Positions 22,394 to 23,426 of a DNA stretch of 23,426 nt are shown here, in pieces. Each line of letters begins with the position of its first letter. Within the stretch, counting starts at the first letter, position 1. The notes under the pieces were generated by a model. The model was given only the letters and a program-made list of their open reading frames with translations, made no database searches and was not told where the DNA came from. The DNA is from CAIYRG01 sp035318785 (GTDB taxonomy: Bacteria > Pseudomonadota > Alphaproteobacteria > Micropepsales > Micropepsaceae), in contig DATHDZ010000342.1 of NCBI GenBank assembly GCA_035318785.1, positions 1-23,426 of the forward strand, written 5' to 3'. A program made the position numbers and the translations under genes.

Positions 22394-22589
22394 TATCGGG
22401 CAGAAGACTGTCCTCGATACGCGCGATCTGGTCCTTAAGCTGCAGCTTGCGTTTTTTCAGCCGCGTCAATTGCAGCTGATCGCAACGCGCCGAGTTGGAA
22501 ATCGCGGCGATCGCCGCATCGAGATCGCCATGCTCTTGCCGAAGCTCGGCGAGCTTCGCCTTCAGGATCTGTTCTTCTTCGTCGGTCAT
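22383..22589 (-). CDS. YdcH/DUF465 family small protein
   Basis: This 68-residue helical protein of the YdcH/DUF465 family begins MTDEEEQILKAKLAELRQEHGDLDAAI and continues LTRLKKRKLQLKDQIARIEDSLLP. The family forms short coiled-coil hairpins of unknown function. Its last 11 bases overlap the convergent diguanylate cyclase stop. A possible minus-strand promoter (TTGGCG at 22663-22658, 17 bases, TACAAA at 22640-22635) lies ahead. Confidence 0.88.
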   Translation of the reverse strand: MTDEEEQILKAKLAELRQEHGDLDAAIAAISNSARCDQLQLTRLKKRKLQLKDQIARIEDSLLPDITA

Positions 22590-22634
22590 GGCACGGGCGA
22601 ACCGCTTCTTTGAGCTTGGTGCCCAGCAGGGCGA

Positions 22635-22663
22635 TTTGTAGGCCTAGCTTAAGGCCTCGCCAA
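22635..22663 (-). promoter_or_regulatory. Possible promoter for the minus-strand YdcH/DUF465 gene
   Basis: On the minus strand TTGGCG and TACAAA (four of six each) are 17 bases apart, about 45 bases before the ATG at 22589. The overlapping AGGCCT-AGCTTA-AGGCCT sequence (22640-22657) is an inverted repeat that could bind a regulator. Confidence 0.35.
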
Positions 22664-22725
22664 GCCGATTCGCCTTTACGGCCTGCGGATTTGCAAGCAA
22701 TCCTCAATCATGAAAATGCAAGGGG

Positions 22726-22754
22726 GTGACAAACGGCTTTTTGAGTGATCTAAT
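22726..22754 (+). promoter_or_regulatory. Promoter of the plus-strand YdcH-like gene
   Basis: GTGACA (22726-22731, 5 of 6) and TCTAAT (22749-22754, 5 of 6) are separated by 17 bases, 33 bases ahead of the ATG at 22788. Confidence 0.6.
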
Positions 22755-22787
22755 TTCCTCGGCCTTTCCAGCGATGAGGCGGTAACG

Positions 22788-22961
22788 ATGGCCTTAGAGT
22801 CCCACATCAGAGAAATCGCCGACAAACATCAAAGATTGCAGGAGCAGATCGAAGCTGAGATGACCCATTCCGCATGGGATGAGTTGCGTGTCGCGGCTTT
22901 GAAAAAAGAAAAGCTCCGGTTGAAAGACGAACTCGAAAGATTGCGAACGACCAGCCACTGA
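22788..22961 (+). CDS. Second small YdcH/DUF465-like protein
   Basis: This 57-residue charged helical protein starts MALESHIREIADKHQRLQEQ, with a C-terminal LKKEKLRLKDELERLR that parallels the LKKRKLQLKDQIARIE of the neighbouring minus-strand protein. The two are therefore probably paralogues of the YdcH/DUF465 type, transcribed divergently. It should form a short coiled-coil hairpin in the cytoplasm. A convincing promoter lies upstream, and an AGGCGGTAACG stretch precedes the ATG. Function is unknown. Confidence 0.8.
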   Translation: MALESHIREIADKHQRLQEQIEAEMTHSAWDELRVAALKKEKLRLKDELERLRTTSH

Positions 22962-22988
22962 GCTTTCGGATTTCGCGTCGAGACGCCT

Positions 22989-23426
22989 TCAGGGATTGAG
23001 GCGTCCGTCGAGCGTCTTTGCCTGCTCGCGCAAACGAAACTTTTGGATTTTGCCCGTTGTCGTTTTCGGCAACTCGCAGAAGACGATGTTTTTCGGGCAT
23101 TTGAAGCGGGCGAGATTGTCGCGGCAGAACGCGATCAAATCCGCTTCCGTGATGTTCGCATGACCGGGCCGGAGCTCGACAAAGGCGCAAGGGGTCTCCC
23201 CCCATTTCGGATCGGGCTTTGCCACCACCGCAGCAAAGAGCACGGCGGGGTGCTTGTAGAGGGCGTTCTCGACCTCGATCGATGAAATGTTCTCCCCGCC
23301 CGAAATGATGATGTCCTTGGAGCGGTCCTTCAGCTGGATGTACCCGTCCGCGTGCATCACACCCAGATCTCCGGAGTGGAACCAGCCACCGTCCATGGCT
23401 TGCTGCGTTGCCTTCGGATTCTTCAG
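22989..23426 (-). CDS. Acyl-CoA synthetase, C-terminal part (5' end outside window)
   Basis: The frame enters from the right edge, and 145 codons are visible. It is the C-terminal part of an AMP-forming acyl-CoA synthetase (ligase), which joins a carboxylic acid to CoA through an acyl-AMP. Visible motifs are GGWFHSGDLGVMHADGYI, then DRSKDIIISGGENISSIEVE (the hinge region), KPDPKWGETPCAFVEL and PKTTTGKIQKF, with the catalytic lysine near the end. The wording of these motifs is closest to medium-chain or methylmercaptopropionate-type synthetases, but the substrate cannot be settled without the N-terminal half. The stop lies 27 bp from the convergent small gene. Confidence 0.92.
   Translation of the reverse strand: MKNPKATQQAMDGGWFHSGDLGVMHADGYIQLKDRSKDIIISGGENISSIEVENALYKHPAVLFAAVVAKPDPKWGETPCAFVELRPGHANITEADLIAFCRDNLARFKCPKNIVFCELPKTTTGKIQKFRLREQAKTLDGRLNP

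Noticed and set aside
1..23426. CRISPR array, tRNA, rRNA, riboswitch or sigma-54 promoter
   Set aside because: I saw no regularly spaced repeats, no tRNA-like cloverleaf and no clear GG-N10-GC sigma-54 site by reading; a covariance-model scan was not possible.

Overview
The window is a GC-rich bacterial chromosome segment that reads as an alphaproteobacterium. The markers are a GapR/DUF2312 nucleoid protein, an alphaproteobacterial-type aa3 oxidase subunit IV, a three-subunit PntAA/PntAB/PntB transhydrogenase, a COQ9-family protein, DUF1036 and DUF1244 proteins, and L36 and S21 of the alphaproteobacterial type. The gene set resembles Hyphomicrobiales or a related order; I cannot fix the order or genus from sequence alone. 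Most of the window is well-packed housekeeping DNA. The accessory pieces are an IS fragment at the left edge, a DUF433/DUF5615 toxin-antitoxin-like pair, and an intergenic repeat beside purK.

Layout. 1-695: 3' part of an IS1182-type transposase and its probable right end, then about 250 bp with no gene. 946-2447 (minus): a small two-helix membrane protein followed almost immediately by an MltB-like lytic transglycosylase. 2508-4383 (plus): rpmJ (L36) with a consensus promoter, a secreted proline-rich TPR protein, and two tandem secreted paralogues. 4384-6267 (minus): pyruvate kinase preceded by a secreted DUF1036 protein. 6363-8177 (plus): an N-formylglutamate amidohydrolase-like protein fused in frame to DUF1244, then gapR and a small exported protein. 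8182-9702 (minus): a sigma-54-dependent response regulator, divergent from a DUF2332 gene (9832-10887). 10984-14063 (plus): aa3 oxidase subunit IV and pntAA-pntAB-pntB. 14110-14711: the DUF433/PIN-like pair. 14721-17744: mmsA, a GNAT acetyltransferase and a DmeF-type metal exporter. 17761-17973 (minus): rpsU with a TTG start. 18089-19729 (plus): a GlcG/HbpS-like protein, peptide deformylase and COQ9. 19751-19877: repeat element. 19861-21479 (minus): purE-purK. 21641-22393 (plus): a diguanylate cyclase. 22383-22961: two divergent small YdcH/DUF465-type genes. 22989-23426 (minus): C-terminal part of an acyl-CoA synthetase, cut by the window edge.

How the genes fit together. The middle block links redox energy metabolism (oxidase subunit, proton-translocating transhydrogenase) to propionyl/methylmalonyl-semialdehyde oxidation (mmsA). 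purE-purK form a classical coupled pair for the AIR-to-CAIR step of purine synthesis. def and coq9 overlap by four bases, next to the divergent rpsU. Several starts are unusual. rpsU uses TTG. purK, the DUF1036 gene and the second tandem paralogue use GTG. def appears to be made from a leaderless transcript.

I did not find a CRISPR array, a tRNA or rRNA, or an obviously new multi-gene defence or biosynthetic system. The best second-look items are the amidohydrolase-DUF1244 fusion, the tandem two-cysteine secreted paralogues, the TA-like insertion with its own near-perfect -10 box, the repeat that seems to supply the end of purK and shares 18 identical bases with the diguanylate cyclase gene, and the leaderless def promoter.
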